Part shown: positions 24,503 through 35,011 of the stretch, in pieces
Position numbering within the stretch: the first letter of the stretch is position 1
Layout of the letters: the number at the start of each line of letters is the position of its first letter
Origin: Nitrospira sp.
Lineage (GTDB): Bacteria > Nitrospirota > Nitrospiria > Nitrospirales > Nitrospiraceae
Length of the DNA: 64,000 bases
Direction: 5' to 3'
Assembly (NCBI GenBank): GCA_024998625.1
Contig: JACOEL010000006.1
Span: 124,001 to 188,000, forward strand
Program-made: the position numbers and the translations under genes
The notes under the pieces: model-generated
Databases searched by the model: none
The model's input: the letters and a program-made list of their open reading frames with translations, nothing else
Told to the model about the DNA's origin: nothing

Positions 24503-25360
24503 TCATCGGACGATCAACACCGGACAGGGCACGTGGTGCAAGAGGGCGTGGGAAATGCTTCCCAGGAGAAATCGCTCCAAGCCCTTGCGTCCATGGGAGC
24601 CGATGACCAGGAGATCCGCTGACTTGGCGCGCTCCGTCAGGATGTCGGTCGGATCGCCGACGGTCACCTGGGTGCCGACCGTATACCGGTGATTCATGAC
24701 CGAGGCGGCCAAGTTCTTCACTAGGTCCTCGGCCGAGCGTACGGCGATCCCCGTCCAATCCTGCAGCGGAAAGAGGCTGAACGGATCGGTGGACGGAATT
24801 TGGCGTACGACGCTCACGATGGTGAGATCGACCGGATTCTTGAACGGATGGCTGAGGAGCCAGGCTTTGATACGGGCGCCATCCTCATGTCCTTCGACGG
24901 CGACCGTCACGCGCTTGACGGGCCCCTCGCGATCTTTCACGATCAAGGTCGTGCAGTCTGCATGGAGCGCGACGCGATGGGAGACGCTGCCGAGGACGAA
25001 TTCGCCGACGCGTCCCCGTCCGCGCGCTCCGATCACGATCAGGTCTGCATGCGTTTCCCGGGCCTTGTCCAGAATCAGCGATGCCGGTTTGCCGAATTCG
25101 CACACCCGTATGACGGAGAGGCTCTCGGAGGGCAGCAGGGTGGATGTGTGGTCGAGCAATTGCTCTCCCGCTTTCTCCATGGCCTTCCGGAAGTCGTCGT
25201 ACCCCTGCATGTTGCTTATTTCTGCGACGATCGGATACTGAAACATACCCAGGTCGATCCCATGCACCAGGATGACCTCATGGAGATCGTAGAGATAGGA
25301 GACTTCACGAACGGCTGCGAACGCCTGTTCCGACCAGTCGAGCGCGATAAGGGCACGCAT
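24503..25360 (-). CDS. Tandem universal stress protein (UspA)
   Basis: A 285-residue protein with two Usp domains. The first (MRALIALDWSEQAFAAV) ends with GARGRGRVGEFVLGSVSHRV and the second with GSHGRKGLERFLLGSISHAL, each followed by a beta strand (TTLIV, PVLIV). Both have the G-x2-G-x9-G(S/T) ATP-binding signature. The ATG at 25360 is preferred over an upstream extension because AAAGGAGT lies just before it and the family starts there. General stress role; the ligand is unproven. It lies apart from the cytochrome unit by about 50 bases. Confidence 0.92.
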   Translation of the reverse strand: MRALIALDWSEQAFAAVREVSYLYDLHEVILVHGIDLGMFQYPIVAEISNMQGYDDFRKAMEKAGEQLLDHTSTLLPSESLSVIRVCEFGKPASLILDKARETHADLIVIGARGRGRVGEFVLGSVSHRVALHADCTTLIVKDREGPVKRVTVAVEGHEDGARIKAWLLSHPFKNPVDLTIVSVVRQIPSTDPFSLFPLQDWTGIAVRSAEDLVKNLAASVMNHRYTVGTQVTVGDPTDILTERAKSADLLVIGSHGRKGLERFLLGSISHALLHHVPCPVLIVR

Positions 25361-25416
25361 AGGACTCCTTTCGCCTGCAGGATACTGAAAAAGTCCTCCA
25401 GCATCGCTCCCGTCAC

Positions 25417-25450
25417 TCGTGAAGCGTGAATCGTGAAGCGTATCTCCCGA
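25417..25450. repeat. CGTGAAGCGTGAATCGTGAAG repeat copy
   Basis: CTCGTGAAGCGTGAATCGTG followed by AAGCGTATCTCCCG is a degenerate copy of the CGTGAAAC repeat described at 15055. It lies in the gap upstream of the UspA gene. A related TTTCACGAACGACG string lies at 25490-25503. Confidence 0.6.
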
Positions 25451-25611
25451 ACCTGCCCCAGCCGGTTTGGCGGCGAGGATCGAAAGACGTTTCACGAACG
25501 ACGGATGAAGATGGCGGAATTCTTGAGCCCCCTGCGAAGATATTCATCTCTCTTCCCCTATGCCGTGCTTTTCGATTACGCAGGATCCACGCACGGCTTT
25601 TCCGCAGCTTG

Positions 25612-26163
25612 CTAGAACAACGGATGCGGTGACGTGCCGAAGGGCATGAACCGCGGAGAGTCGCCGACGTTGCCGCGAATGCGCCACTGCCCGTCATCGA
25701 ACATCATGTAGTGCACTTCCTCATACCAACTGTCGATCGGCACACGTAGCCCGCCGGTTTTCGACAGGCCCGACAAATTGCCCGTACAGGTGACCTCGAT
25801 GATGGTCTTGGATCCGGATCCGACTCTGATCATCCGGGAAAAATGATGGGTATCGGACAGTTCCTGGAATTCATCGAACAGGTTCGTCCAGACCTTCCGC
25901 ATGTCGGCCTTCTTCAGTCCGTGATAATTGTAATGCTCCGAATACAGGGCCATGATGCCGTCCACGTCGCCGGCACGAAGCGCCTGTTCGGCCTGCCGGA
26001 ACGTCGCCAGCACTCCATCGACGGTGGCTTGATCGAGGTCTGCTGCCGCTCCAGGAAGGAGCCGCATTTCGGCTGTTGCCGGAGACCCCGCCAGGGTGGC
26101 CATCAGAAGCCCGCAAACGAATAACCCATACCATCGATCCCACGCCCGCTCCCCTCCGCCCAT
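25612..26163 (-). CDS. Exported NTF2/SnoaL-like fold protein
   Basis: A 183-residue protein with a signal peptide (about residues 7-28, ending SPATA). The mature part resembles the NTF2/SnoaL-like cone fold: a helical start (GVLATFRQAEQALRAGDVDG) followed by MALYSEHYNYHGLKKADM and a beta-rich half ending DDGQWRIRGN. These domains act as binding modules or enzymes; a periplasmic version of unknown ligand is suggested. The ATG at 26163 follows GAAGGAGTGG. Context: stress genes on both sides. Confidence 0.65.
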   Translation of the reverse strand: MGGGERAWDRWYGLFVCGLLMATLAGSPATAEMRLLPGAAADLDQATVDGVLATFRQAEQALRAGDVDGIMALYSEHYNYHGLKKADMRKVWTNLFDEFQELSDTHHFSRMIRVGSGSKTIIEVTCTGNLSGLSKTGGLRVPIDSWYEEVHYMMFDDGQWRIRGNVGDSPRFMPFGTSPHPLF

Positions 26164-26194
26164 GACCACTCCTTCTTGCCGATGGTGAGGTTGC

Positions 26195-26689
26195 CTACCC
26201 GATCCATGTGACGCGGATAAAATCTTCATCCTTATCGTATTGCAGCTCCAATTCGCCGTGGTGCGCATGTTTCAGCGCTTCGCCGATGCGTCTGGGCAAG
26301 TGGGTATCGGTGGTGAGGACGACAAGCCCCTCCGCCCGGTTTTCAATCGTCATGATACGGGCCAGCGGATATTCCTTTTTTTCCTGCGCCTCGGTGTTGT
26401 GGATCAGGCCCATGACTTGGTCCCGGTGCTGGTCTTTGTAGGCTCCCTTGAGCGTCACGAACCCTTTCGGGTTCTTGTCCTCGATGCGCAGACAAGCCGG
26501 ACAGACGATCTCATCGGCCCCTGTTGGTTTGGTTCCCCAAGTCCAGCGCCCCTTCCGGAACAGCGCCCCGCAGGTTTTGCAGACCGTAGGTTCCTTCAAC
26601 TTGCCAGGCATCTTGTAGGAGTCGTGTTGACCTTCTTGTACGAATCGATCGCGGCGCGCGGCGTGGCCGCCTTCGGTGTGTTTGTTCAT
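26195..26689 (-). CDS. BCAM0308-family zinc-ribbon protein
   Basis: A 164-residue protein with two CxxC pairs (VCKTCG and VCPACL) about 30 residues apart forming a zinc ribbon, followed by a conserved domain (KGFVTLKG, then ARIMTIENRAEGLVVLTTD). This matches the BCAM0308 family, often found near heat-shock and universal-stress genes. The biological function is not established. The ATG at 26689 follows AAGGA. Neighbouring phosphoribosyltransferase and Hsp20 genes support a stress-response cluster. Confidence 0.75.
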   Translation of the reverse strand: MNKHTEGGHAARRDRFVQEGQHDSYKMPGKLKEPTVCKTCGALFRKGRWTWGTKPTGADEIVCPACLRIEDKNPKGFVTLKGAYKDQHRDQVMGLIHNTEAQEKKEYPLARIMTIENRAEGLVVLTTDTHLPRRIGEALKHAHHGELELQYDKDEDFIRVTWIG

Positions 26690-26744
26690 CGGTGCGATTC
26701 CTTTTCTGTGCCGGGTCATCCGGTCTGTGGCCCGCGCTGTGATG

Positions 26745-27398
26745 TTACGCTCTGTTGATAAACGCTTCTTCCGCCAGATTGAGATATTGCAGCACCTCGC
26801 GGTCTTCGACCTGTTCGAAGTCCCGGTAGAAGTTTCCGACGGCATAAAACGGATCCGGTACCCGTAACACGATCAGTTGGTCGACCAGTTTCCGCGCCTC
26901 CTCCACGGTCGAGCGCGGGCCCACCGGAATGGCTCCGATCACGCGACGCGGGTTCCCCTGGCGCGCGGTCGCGACCGAGGCGAAGAAGGTCGCGCCTGTG
27001 GCGAGGCCGTCATCGACGAGAATCACCGTCCGGTCGTTCAGGTCGGGGAACGGTCGTCCCTGCCGGTACAGGGCTACACGCCTGATGACTTCCTTTTGCT
27101 GCGCCTGCACGGCGGCTGAGAGCTGTCGTTCTGTGAGCGACAAACCCGATAGCGCCTCTCGATTCCAGTAGACGGCGCCCGTTTCGCTGACGGCTCCCAA
27201 GGCATATTCAGGATTGCCCGGCGCGCCGATTTTTCGCGTGATGAGCACATCGAGCGGCAGATGCAGGGTCAGGCTCAATTGATAGGCCACTGCCACTCCC
27301 CCGCGCGGCAACGCGAGGAGAATGGCGGTGGGATCGTTGCGAAACGGGATCAATTCCTGCGCGAGGAGTTCGCCGGCTTCTTCACGGTTCTTGAACAT
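26745..27398 (-). CDS. Phosphoribosyltransferase-domain protein
   Basis: A 217-residue type I phosphoribosyltransferase. The PRPP-binding loop reads VILVDDGLATGATFFAS, and upstream ALPRGGVAVAYQL and ITRKIGAPGNPEYALGAV are family-typical. Proteins of this subfamily are often fused or linked to erythromycin-esterase or dienelactone-hydrolase domains and stress genes; the substrate base is unknown. The ATG at 27398 is chosen because it places the conserved MFKNREEAG opening at the N-terminus. Confidence 0.88.
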   Translation of the reverse strand: MFKNREEAGELLAQELIPFRNDPTAILLALPRGGVAVAYQLSLTLHLPLDVLITRKIGAPGNPEYALGAVSETGAVYWNREALSGLSLTERQLSAAVQAQQKEVIRRVALYRQGRPFPDLNDRTVILVDDGLATGATFFASVATARQGNPRRVIGAIPVGPRSTVEEARKLVDQLIVLRVPDPFYAVGNFYRDFEQVEDREVLQYLNLAEEAFINRA

Positions 27399-27449
27399 GA
27401 CCAACTCTTCCCCCTCCCGTTTGCCCTGCACACTGTGGCCCGAACGGGG

Positions 27450-27599
27450 TTACCACAGCCCGCTCGTGACCCCTACGCCGATCAGGAACAGCGCCGCGAC
27501 GATCAAGAGCACCATCAGCCACCGGTGATGGTGAGATCCACCCTCGGTATGCCAATGGATTTCCCAGGGGATGTCCAAGTATCGAGGATGTCGGAACAT
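27450..27599 (-). CDS. Small single-pass membrane protein (49 residues)
   Basis: A short gene with an excellent ribosome site: AAGGAGG ends six bases before the ATG at 27599. The product has a polar, His-rich N-terminal half (PWEIHWHTEGGSHHHRW) followed by one hydrophobic helix (LMVLLIVAALFLIGVGV) to the C-terminus. No match to a family I know. It fills the gap between the Hsp20 and phosphoribosyltransferase genes on the same strand (gaps of 16 and 51 bases), so it belongs to the stress operon. The histidine cluster could bind metal. Confidence 0.75.
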   Translation of the reverse strand: MFRHPRYLDIPWEIHWHTEGGSHHHRWLMVLLIVAALFLIGVGVTSGLW

Positions 27600-27615
27600 G
27601 GTGGCCTCCTTCCGC

Positions 27616-28089
27616 TTAAGACACCTTCACGTCAATCGATTTTGGCTTGGCTTTCTCCGATTTCGGCAGATGCACTGTAAGGATACCGTCCTTGTATTCC
27701 GCCGCGACCTTGCTGCCGTCGGCATCTTCCGGCAGGGTGAAGCTTCGCAGGAAACTGCCGTACGCGCGCTCCACGCGATGATATTTCTTGTCCTTTTCTT
27801 CCTTCTCGTACTTGCGCTCGCCGGAGATCGCGAGCACATTGTCCTGCACCGTGAGCTTCACGTCTTCCTTCTTAACCTCGGGCAGCTCCGCCTTGATCAG
27901 ATATTCTTTGTCGTCTTCGGTGATGTCGACCAAGGGAGACCATTCCGCCACCGAAATCGACTCCTTTTGGCCTTCCGCTTTGGTCGGTGTCCGACCCCAG
28001 AGGGCGGACAGGCGCTGCTCCATGTCCTCAAGTTCTCGCCATGGATTCAACTGTCTCCGAAATGGTTCCCAACGGGTGAGTCCACTCAT
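27616..28089 (-). CDS. Hsp20 small heat-shock protein
   Basis: A 157-residue alpha-crystallin-domain chaperone. N-terminal region MSGLTRWEPFRRQLNPWREL; core domain with EWSPLVDITEDDKEYLIKAE, DVKLTVQDNVLAISGER, and the end-of-domain motif AEYKDGILTVHLPK. It holds unfolding proteins. The ATG at 28089 has AAGGAG eight bases upstream; the ATG at 28095 would be too close. It heads a minus-strand stress unit. A second Hsp20 lies at 57792. Confidence 0.95.
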   Translation of the reverse strand: MSGLTRWEPFRRQLNPWRELEDMEQRLSALWGRTPTKAEGQKESISVAEWSPLVDITEDDKEYLIKAELPEVKKEDVKLTVQDNVLAISGERKYEKEEKDKKYHRVERAYGSFLRSFTLPEDADGSKVAAEYKDGILTVHLPKSEKAKPKSIDVKVS

Positions 28090-28192
28090 GGTCATGTCTC
28101 CTTTACGGTATGAGTAAGTTGAGCGTAATCCGGTGTCCTGTCATGGCGTTCGAGAGCGGTGTTCCGGAACCAGCATTCTGCATTGGCACTGT

Positions 28193-28208
28193 TGCAGACT
28201 CGATGCCA
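28193..28208 (-). promoter_or_regulatory. Sigma-54-type promoter candidate for Hsp20 unit
   Basis: On the minus strand TGGCATCGAGTCTGCA matches TGGCAC-N5-TTGCA with two mismatches and correctly spaced GG and GC. It lies 104 bases before the Hsp20 start. Weaker than the site at 1145. Confidence 0.3.
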
Positions 28209-28683
28209 GCGGAACCTGTGGTGGGCATTCATAGAGGAGGTGCGGAAGTTCACTTGCTTAGGTGAACGAGCAGGCAGTTTCGTGCTCCGGCCTTGATTCA
28301 GGGTGGGGCGTTACGGGACAGCGGTTGGGGGCCGCAATGGTGCCAATTACCTCATTGATTTCAATCGAGGCATGGTTAACCAAGTAGGTGAAGGGAGGTG
28401 GAGCCAGGATAAGGTCGAACTCCCCGTTTCCGTGCCGCGTCAGTGGGTTCGGGGCTCGCGCCTGTCGCAACTTCGGGGTCCGGTCCGAAGGGACGCGCTT
28501 CCATCTCGGTGCCAGTAGGAGGCACGGCTCGCAGAAGGAGCCCGACGAACGGGGAGCGTGGGACATCCAGGTTGTGTGATTCGCCGGGGTGTCCGGAGGG
28601 ATTCCGCTCAGTGGGCAGGTCCGATCTCCACACGGGAGCGGGTTTTTTATGATCGTTGTCCGGAAGAGCAGCCGCAGGCCGGG
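28209..28683. other. Gene-free region between Hsp20 and nucleotidyltransferase
   Basis: No frame here has a convincing start, ribosome site or family match on either strand. A six-base-stem inverted repeat (GTTCAC-N8-GTGAAC) lies at 28249-28268. A run of T follows GGGAGCGGG at 28635-28650, a weak terminator-like site. I see no known structured RNA. Confidence 0.5.
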
Positions 28684-29364
28684 CTAGTGGAGAAATGCCT
28701 TTCGAACTTTGATGAGGAAGGCGTCGGCCAGGTCGGGGCGGGCCTGTTGAGAGCAAGTGCGGAGTCGCCGCGCCGCTTCTGCGGTCCAATGTTCTCCCAT
28801 GTCGATGACCTCGCCGGGGCGAAAGTGCCCGGCCTTGATCCTGGCCACGACTTCACCGACCGGGGTTTCCGAAATTCTGATGCTGAACGTCCCTCGTTCC
28901 AGCAATTCGCAGAGGTTGAAGAGCACCCGCACGTAGGCCGCCGCGTATTTGGCCGGCCGTCCATCCTTTTTCTCCAACATCTTCTTGCGCTGGTTGTCGC
29001 AGTAGTTGAGGAACGATTCATAGGCCGCCTGCGCCGACCAGAGGCGCGGAAACAGTTGCCGGAGTTCCACTCCCCAGTCGTCCATGCGTACCACCGGCGC
29101 CACCAGTGTTTCGAGCACCAGCGGATGACCTTGCAGGGCCAATTGGAGAAAGTGTCCGATCTCCCAGGACGTCTCGTCCTCTTCCTCTTTCATCATTCTC
29201 GTGCCCTGATACTTAAACCCGACGCGAAAAAGTTCGGCTGTGGGGAGGACGAAGACACTGCGGTAGTCCTTGTCGCTGTCGGGACCGGCCAGGCCGTGGG
29301 CGTGAGACCCGACCACCACTTTCAAAATGCAGGCATCGATCGACGACGTAGCTGCGTCTCTCAT
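28684..29364 (-). CDS. Predicted nucleotidyltransferase (RlaP/YcgL-type)
   Basis: A 226-residue protein of the DNA-polymerase-beta-like nucleotidyltransferase superfamily (PF10127-like). The catalytic strand reads VVVGSHAHGLAGPDSDKDYR, i.e. GSxxxG with D-x-D, and the remainder is helical with MMKEEEDETSWEIGHFLQLA and the LNYCDNQRKKMLEKKDGRPAKY region typical of the family. The nucleotide acceptor is not known; the family includes RNA-ligase-associated proteins. Start overlaps the acyl-carrier-protein stop (ATGA), an unusual coupling. Confidence 0.8.
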   Translation of the reverse strand: MRDAATSSIDACILKVVVGSHAHGLAGPDSDKDYRSVFVLPTAELFRVGFKYQGTRMMKEEEDETSWEIGHFLQLALQGHPLVLETLVAPVVRMDDWGVELRQLFPRLWSAQAAYESFLNYCDNQRKKMLEKKDGRPAKYAAAYVRVLFNLCELLERGTFSIRISETPVGEVVARIKAGHFRPGEVIDMGEHWTAEAARRLRTCSQQARPDLADAFLIKVRKAFLH

Positions 29365-29618
29365 GATTGCGCGGCGGAGAGTTGAGCGAGACAGCCGTTC
29401 AAGGTCATGTACTTGGGGTAGTCGGCTTCAGGAATCTCGATATGGAACTCCTTGTGAAGCGCCACCACGAAGTTGAGGAAATCCATCGAGTCGAGGTCGA
29501 GTTGGTCGCGAAAGCTGACATCCGGGCGTAGGGAGGTGGTATCCGCTTCCGGCGCGATCTCACCGAGAATACGAAGGACCTGGCTCCGCGTGTCATCTTC
29601 CGATCGTGGCGTGTTCAT
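29361..29618 (-). CDS. Acyl carrier protein
   Basis: An 85-residue carrier protein. Ser44 in [11 protein letters not shown] is the phosphopantetheine attachment site, and the helices around it match ACP ([13 protein letters not shown], then [15 protein letters not shown]). It overlaps E2 upstream and the nucleotidyltransferase downstream by four bases each, so the three genes are translationally chained. An ACP beside pyruvate dehydrogenase could provide octanoyl groups for E2 lipoylation, or the acyl chain for another product; this is inference. Fatty-acid-synthesis genes are not nearby. Confidence 0.9.
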   Translation of the reverse strand: MNTPRSEDDTRSQVLRILGEIAPEADTTSLRPDVSFRDQLDLDSMDFLNFVVALHKEFHIEIPEADYPKYMTLNGCLAQLSAAQS

Positions 29619-30787
29619 AACGACTGGGGCTCCTGTAACAGGCGATCGATCTCAGCCAGGAACAATCCTCCGCGGTGGCCGTCGGTGACGCGGTGGTCGG
29701 CGGAGAGCGACGCCATGAGCACCGGCCTCGGCACAACCACACCACCGGCGACCCAGGGGCGTTCGACGACTTTGCCGAATCCAACCAGCGCGACCTGGGG
29801 AGGATAAATGACTCCGAACACAGTTTCCACTCCCTGTTCCCCCAGACTTGTGACGGTGATCGTCGGGTCGGACAGTTCCGAACTCCGTAACGAACCGGCC
29901 CTGGCACGCTTCACCAGGTCCTGAAAGTTCTGCATCAACTCGCTGAGGCTCAGCCGGTCGGCGTCGTGCAACGCCGGCGCGACCAGTCCACCCTGGCGGA
30001 GGGAAATGGCGGTGCCGATATGAATCCGTTCTCTCCGGCGGGCCTCGTCGTCCTTCCACAGCGCGTTGAGCTCGGGAACTCGACGGAGCGCGAGGGCGAC
30101 CGCTTTGATCAGCAGGACACCGTAGAGGAGACGCTCCGTGACGGGACGCTGCTCGTTCGAGTCCTTCAGCCAGGTGATTGCCCGGCCCATGTCGATGGTG
30201 GTGCTGAGGTAATAGTGGGGGATCTCGCGTTTGGATCGGGCCATGGCTGCGGCGATGGTGTGTCGCATGCGTGCCTGACGGTCGGCGGGATCGACCGATT
30301 TGACGATGTCCGCTGTTGCCGTGGTGGCTCGCTCAATATCGTCCAGGGTGATGGCTCCTTCCGGGCCGGTTCCCTGCAATGTGCTTGCGTCGATACCTCG
30401 CTCGGCGGCCAGTTTTCTCGCCGCAGGTGACATGCGGAATCGACCGATCTGCGATGGCACAGCGGTTCCGCTTTCCGTTCGATGGACGGGCGGAGGGGGG
30501 GCCGGTGGAGTGGTGACCGTCCGGGGAGAGACGATACTTGTCGTCGGCCGTCCTTCTTCGCGAATGATCGCCATGACCGTACCGACCGGGATTTTGTCGC
30601 CCGGTCGGGTGATGAGTCGCTCGATGATCCCTGTGAAATGGGATTCGACGTCGATGGCGGCCTTTTCCGTGTCGACCTCCGCGATGATCTCACCCTTGGT
30701 GATGCGGTCGCCTTCTTTCTTTTTCCACTGCACCAAGGTGCCGTCGGTCATGTCGGCGCCGAGTGTGGGCATCAGGAATTCAGCCAT
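29615..30787 (-). CDS. pdhC: Pyruvate dehydrogenase E2 (dihydrolipoamide acetyltransferase)
   Basis: A 390-residue E2. Lipoyl domain at residues 1-75 with the lipoyl lysine in [13 protein letters not shown]; peripheral-subunit-binding domain in [19 protein letters not shown] and [15 protein letters not shown]-terminal acetyltransferase with the catalytic motif ADHRVTDG. Only one lipoyl domain is present. The ATG at 30787 is the family start; the longer frame upstream is a shadow. It transfers acetyl from E1 to CoA. No E3 gene is present in this window. Confidence 0.94.
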   Translation of the reverse strand: MAEFLMPTLGADMTDGTLVQWKKKEGDRITKGEIIAEVDTEKAAIDVESHFTGIIERLITRPGDKIPVGTVMAIIREEGRPTTSIVSPRTVTTPPAPPPPVHRTESGTAVPSQIGRFRMSPAARKLAAERGIDASTLQGTGPEGAITLDDIERATTATADIVKSVDPADRQARMRHTIAAAMARSKREIPHYYLSTTIDMGRAITWLKDSNEQRPVTERLLYGVLLIKAVALALRRVPELNALWKDDEARRRERIHIGTAISLRQGGLVAPALHDADRLSLSELMQNFQDLVKRARAGSLRSSELSDPTITVTSLGEQGVETVFGVIYPPQVALVGFGKVVERPWVAGGVVVPRPVLMASLSADHRVTDGHRGGLFLAEIDRLLQEPQSL

Positions 30788-30796
30788 GATGGAGAC

Positions 30797-30815
30797 TCCG
30801 TGAAGCGTGAACCAT
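30797..30815. repeat. CGTGAAGCGTGAACC repeat copy
   Basis: A short CCGTGAAGCGTGAACC string lies in the gap between the E2 and E1-beta genes. It matches the repeat family described at 15055. Confidence 0.5.
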
Positions 30816-30861
30816 ACAACGTATCGCGCGATGAACCATAGAGACACAGCGGAGCCATCGG

Positions 30862-31836
30862 TTATCCCAGCAACGTGCGAGCCGCCTTCACGATCTTGTC
30901 CGGCTGCGGCAGCGCTGCCTCTTCCAGATGTTTCGGATAGGGAATCGGGACTTCTTCGCTGCAGACCCGCGCGACCGGGGCATCTAAATCGTAGAACGCG
31001 CCCTCCATGATCTGCGCCGAGACTTCGGCGGCGAAACTTCCCGCGCGCCAGGCCTCGTCGATGACCACCGCACGGTGGGTTTTTCGGGCGGAGGTGAGGA
31101 TGGTGCCGATATCGAGCGGGCGCAGGACGCGCAGATCCAGAACCTCTGCTTCGATGCCCTCTTGAGCCAGCTGTGTGGCAGCGGCCAGTGCCTTCCACAG
31201 ACTGCCCCCGAATGTGATGAGGCTCACATCCTTTCCGGATCGGCGCACCGCGGCGCGAGAAATATCGACTGCCGGCTGGCTTTCCTCCAATTCGCCTTCC
31301 ATGGAATAGAGATACGCATGTTCGAAAATAAACACCGGGTCCGGTTCCTGGAGCGCGCTGAGCAACATCCCCCGCGCATCCGTCACAGTGGCAGGCGTCA
31401 GGACCGTGATGCCGGGAATGTGCGCATACCAGCCTTCGAGGCTGTGCGAATGTTGCGCCGCCACCTGGCGGCCTGCGCCGGTAGCCATCCGAACAATCAG
31501 CGGGACGTTGAACTGCCCGCCGGACATGTGCCGGAGAGTCGCCGCATTGTTCAGAACTTGATCGAGCGCCAGCAGGCTGAAGTTCACCGTCATCACTTCC
31601 ACAATCGGACGCATGCCGCCCAGGGCCGCGCCGATACCGGCGCCGACGAAGGTGCTTTCCGACAGCGGCGTATCACGAATGCGTTCCGGGCCGAACTCGT
31701 CGAGAAACCCTTTGCTGCAGGCGTAGGTGCCGCCGTATTTCCCGACATCCTCCCCCATCAGGAAGACGCGAGGGTCGCGTCGAAGCGCTTCCCGCAACCC
31801 CGCCCGAACGGCTTCTCTGTAGGTGATCTTGGTCAT
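30862..31836 (-). CDS. pdhB: Pyruvate dehydrogenase E1 beta subunit
   Basis: A 324-residue E1 beta (transketolase-like, with C-terminal domain). Characteristic text: [20 protein letters not shown], then [40 protein letters not shown] and the C-terminal [13 protein letters not shown] and [10 protein letters not shown]. It pairs with the E1 alpha encoded next to it to form the heterotetrameric thiamine-dependent enzyme. Length is normal. 56 bases separate it from E1 alpha. Confidence 0.95.
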   Translation of the reverse strand: MTKITYREAVRAGLREALRRDPRVFLMGEDVGKYGGTYACSKGFLDEFGPERIRDTPLSESTFVGAGIGAALGGMRPIVEVMTVNFSLLALDQVLNNAATLRHMSGGQFNVPLIVRMATGAGRQVAAQHSHSLEGWYAHIPGITVLTPATVTDARGMLLSALQEPDPVFIFEHAYLYSMEGELEESQPAVDISRAAVRRSGKDVSLITFGGSLWKALAAATQLAQEGIEAEVLDLRVLRPLDIGTILTSARKTHRAVVIDEAWRAGSFAAEVSAQIMEGAFYDLDAPVARVCSEEVPIPYPKHLEEAALPQPDKIVKAARTLLG

Positions 31837-31891
31837 CGGTATCCCCGCGAAAGGTGAGACGCGAATCAGTTACGTACATTTGCCTGACGGT

Positions 31892-32875
31892 TCACGTCTT
31901 ACGCCTCACGCCCGTGCACACATCCTTGTTGAGATCCTCCACCGGCTCCCAGGGGGCCGCCTCGGCGAAGGCCACGGCGTCCTCGATTTCACTCGCGATC
32001 GCTGCCTCTATCTGTTGGAGCTCCTGGTCGCGCAGCAATCGGGTCTGGCGAAGGTGCTGTTCGAACGTCGCGATCGGGTCCCGCCGCTTCCAATCGTCGA
32101 CCTCGTCTTTGGTCCGATACAACTCGGCGTCGTACATGGAATGGGCGCGAAAGCGATAGGTCCGGTATTCAAGAAAGTAGGGGCGGTTGCCGTTTCGGAC
32201 CAGCTCGACTGCGCGTCCGGTCGCGGTCTCAACCGCCAGCACATCCATGCCGTCGACTGTGTCGGCGCCCATCGCATATGCCCTGGCCTTGGCGGCAATA
32301 TCGGGCTGCGATTGATGGCGGGCCAGGGCGGTGCCCATCGCATAGAGGTTATTCTCACAGAGAAACAGCACCGGCAGTTTCCACAAAGCGGCCAGGTTGA
32401 GGGATTCGTGAAACTCGCCTTCCGCCACGGCGCCGTCGCCGAAGTAGCAGCCGGTGACACGCTTGCGACCTTGCATCTTGTCGGCGAGGGCCAAGCCGAC
32501 GGCCACGGGTAATCCGCCGGCCACGATCGCCAGGCCTCCATAAAACCGCCGTGAGGCGTCGAAGAAGTGCATTGACCCGCCGCGCCCTCGCGCGCAACCG
32601 GTGGCCTTGCCGTACAGCTCTGCCATCAGTTGGTTCATCGATGTGCCGCGGACCAGCGCATGGCCGTGTTCCCGATAGGTGGCGACGATCGCGTCCTCGT
32701 TCGTGAACGACGGGATGGATCCGGCGGCCACGGCCTCTTCGCCGATGTACAGATGCAGAAAGCCGTGGATCTTCCCGCGCTGATAGAGCTCCGCCGCCCG
32801 TTCCTCGAAGCGGCGGATGCGCAGCATGTGCCGTAATAGCTCAAGGCCCTGCTCGCGTGTCAAGGAGGTCGTCAT
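31892..32875 (-). CDS. pdhA: Pyruvate dehydrogenase E1 alpha subunit
   Basis: A 327-residue E1 alpha. The thiamine-diphosphate motif is [18 protein letters not shown] followed by LCENN, and the phosphorylation-loop region reads [22 protein letters not shown] and [10 protein letters not shown] are also typical. The ATG at 32875 follows the AAGGAGGT-like context and matches family length; an upstream start would add 11 residues. It heads a minus-strand unit E1 alpha - E1 beta - E2 - ACP - nucleotidyltransferase. Confidence 0.95.
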   Translation of the reverse strand: MTTSLTREQGLELLRHMLRIRRFEERAAELYQRGKIHGFLHLYIGEEAVAAGSIPSFTNEDAIVATYREHGHALVRGTSMNQLMAELYGKATGCARGRGGSMHFFDASRRFYGGLAIVAGGLPVAVGLALADKMQGRKRVTGCYFGDGAVAEGEFHESLNLAALWKLPVLFLCENNLYAMGTALARHQSQPDIAAKARAYAMGADTVDGMDVLAVETATGRAVELVRNGNRPYFLEYRTYRFRAHSMYDAELYRTKDEVDDWKRRDPIATFEQHLRQTRLLRDQELQQIEAAIASEIEDAVAFAEAAPWEPVEDLNKDVCTGVRRKT

Positions 32876-32974
32876 GTCATCTCTCTTCCCGCTGCGCGCT
32901 GTCAGCAATCAGTTTTCAGCTTGCGACGAACTGCTCTCTCCGATGCTGCCTGCTGGCGGATGCTTGCCGAAGGC

Positions 32975-34741
<1,767 letters not shown>

Positions 34742-34757
34742 TGTGCGGTTCACACTC

Positions 34758-34946
34758 CTAGGAGGCTGTCCGAGTAATCCTTCGTTGCGAGGCGAAGGAG
34801 CTGCTGGTAGATGCGAGGCTGCAGTCGCGAAAAAACCGGAGGCGTATTCACTGGAATACGTTGAGGATTTTTTCGGGCCGAGAACGACGCAGATGACGGC
34901 AGCTCGTTTGCCGCAGCAGAATGGCATTACTTGGACAGACTCCTAG
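34758..34946. repeat. 189-bp element with 21-bp terminal inverted repeats (MITE/REP-like)
   Basis: The left end (34758-34778) starts CTAGGAGGCTGTCCGAGTAA; the right end (34926-34946), read on the other strand, starts CTAGGAGTCTGTCCAAGTAA. The two match at 19 of 21 bases. The interior is GC-rich with no complete gene; a short frame crosses it and was fused by the frame caller to the acsA start. Ends and size fit a non-autonomous mobile or palindromic repeat. It sits between divergent acsA and the GTPase gene. Confidence 0.7.
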
Positions 34947-35011
34947 CATGCGTTCTGCAAGGGATAGACCATCGACGCCCGTGAAGGCCAGAGCGGAAAG
35001 CGAGGGAAATC

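Noticed and set aside
28376-28789. 137-residue minus-strand frame near the nucleotidyltransferase
   Set aside because: Overlaps the end of the nucleotidyltransferase in another frame; no family text.
34742-34927. N-terminal extension of acetyl-CoA synthetase
   Set aside because: The added 62 residues are encoded by the inverted-repeat element and have no similarity to the family, while ATG 34741 gives the normal start.
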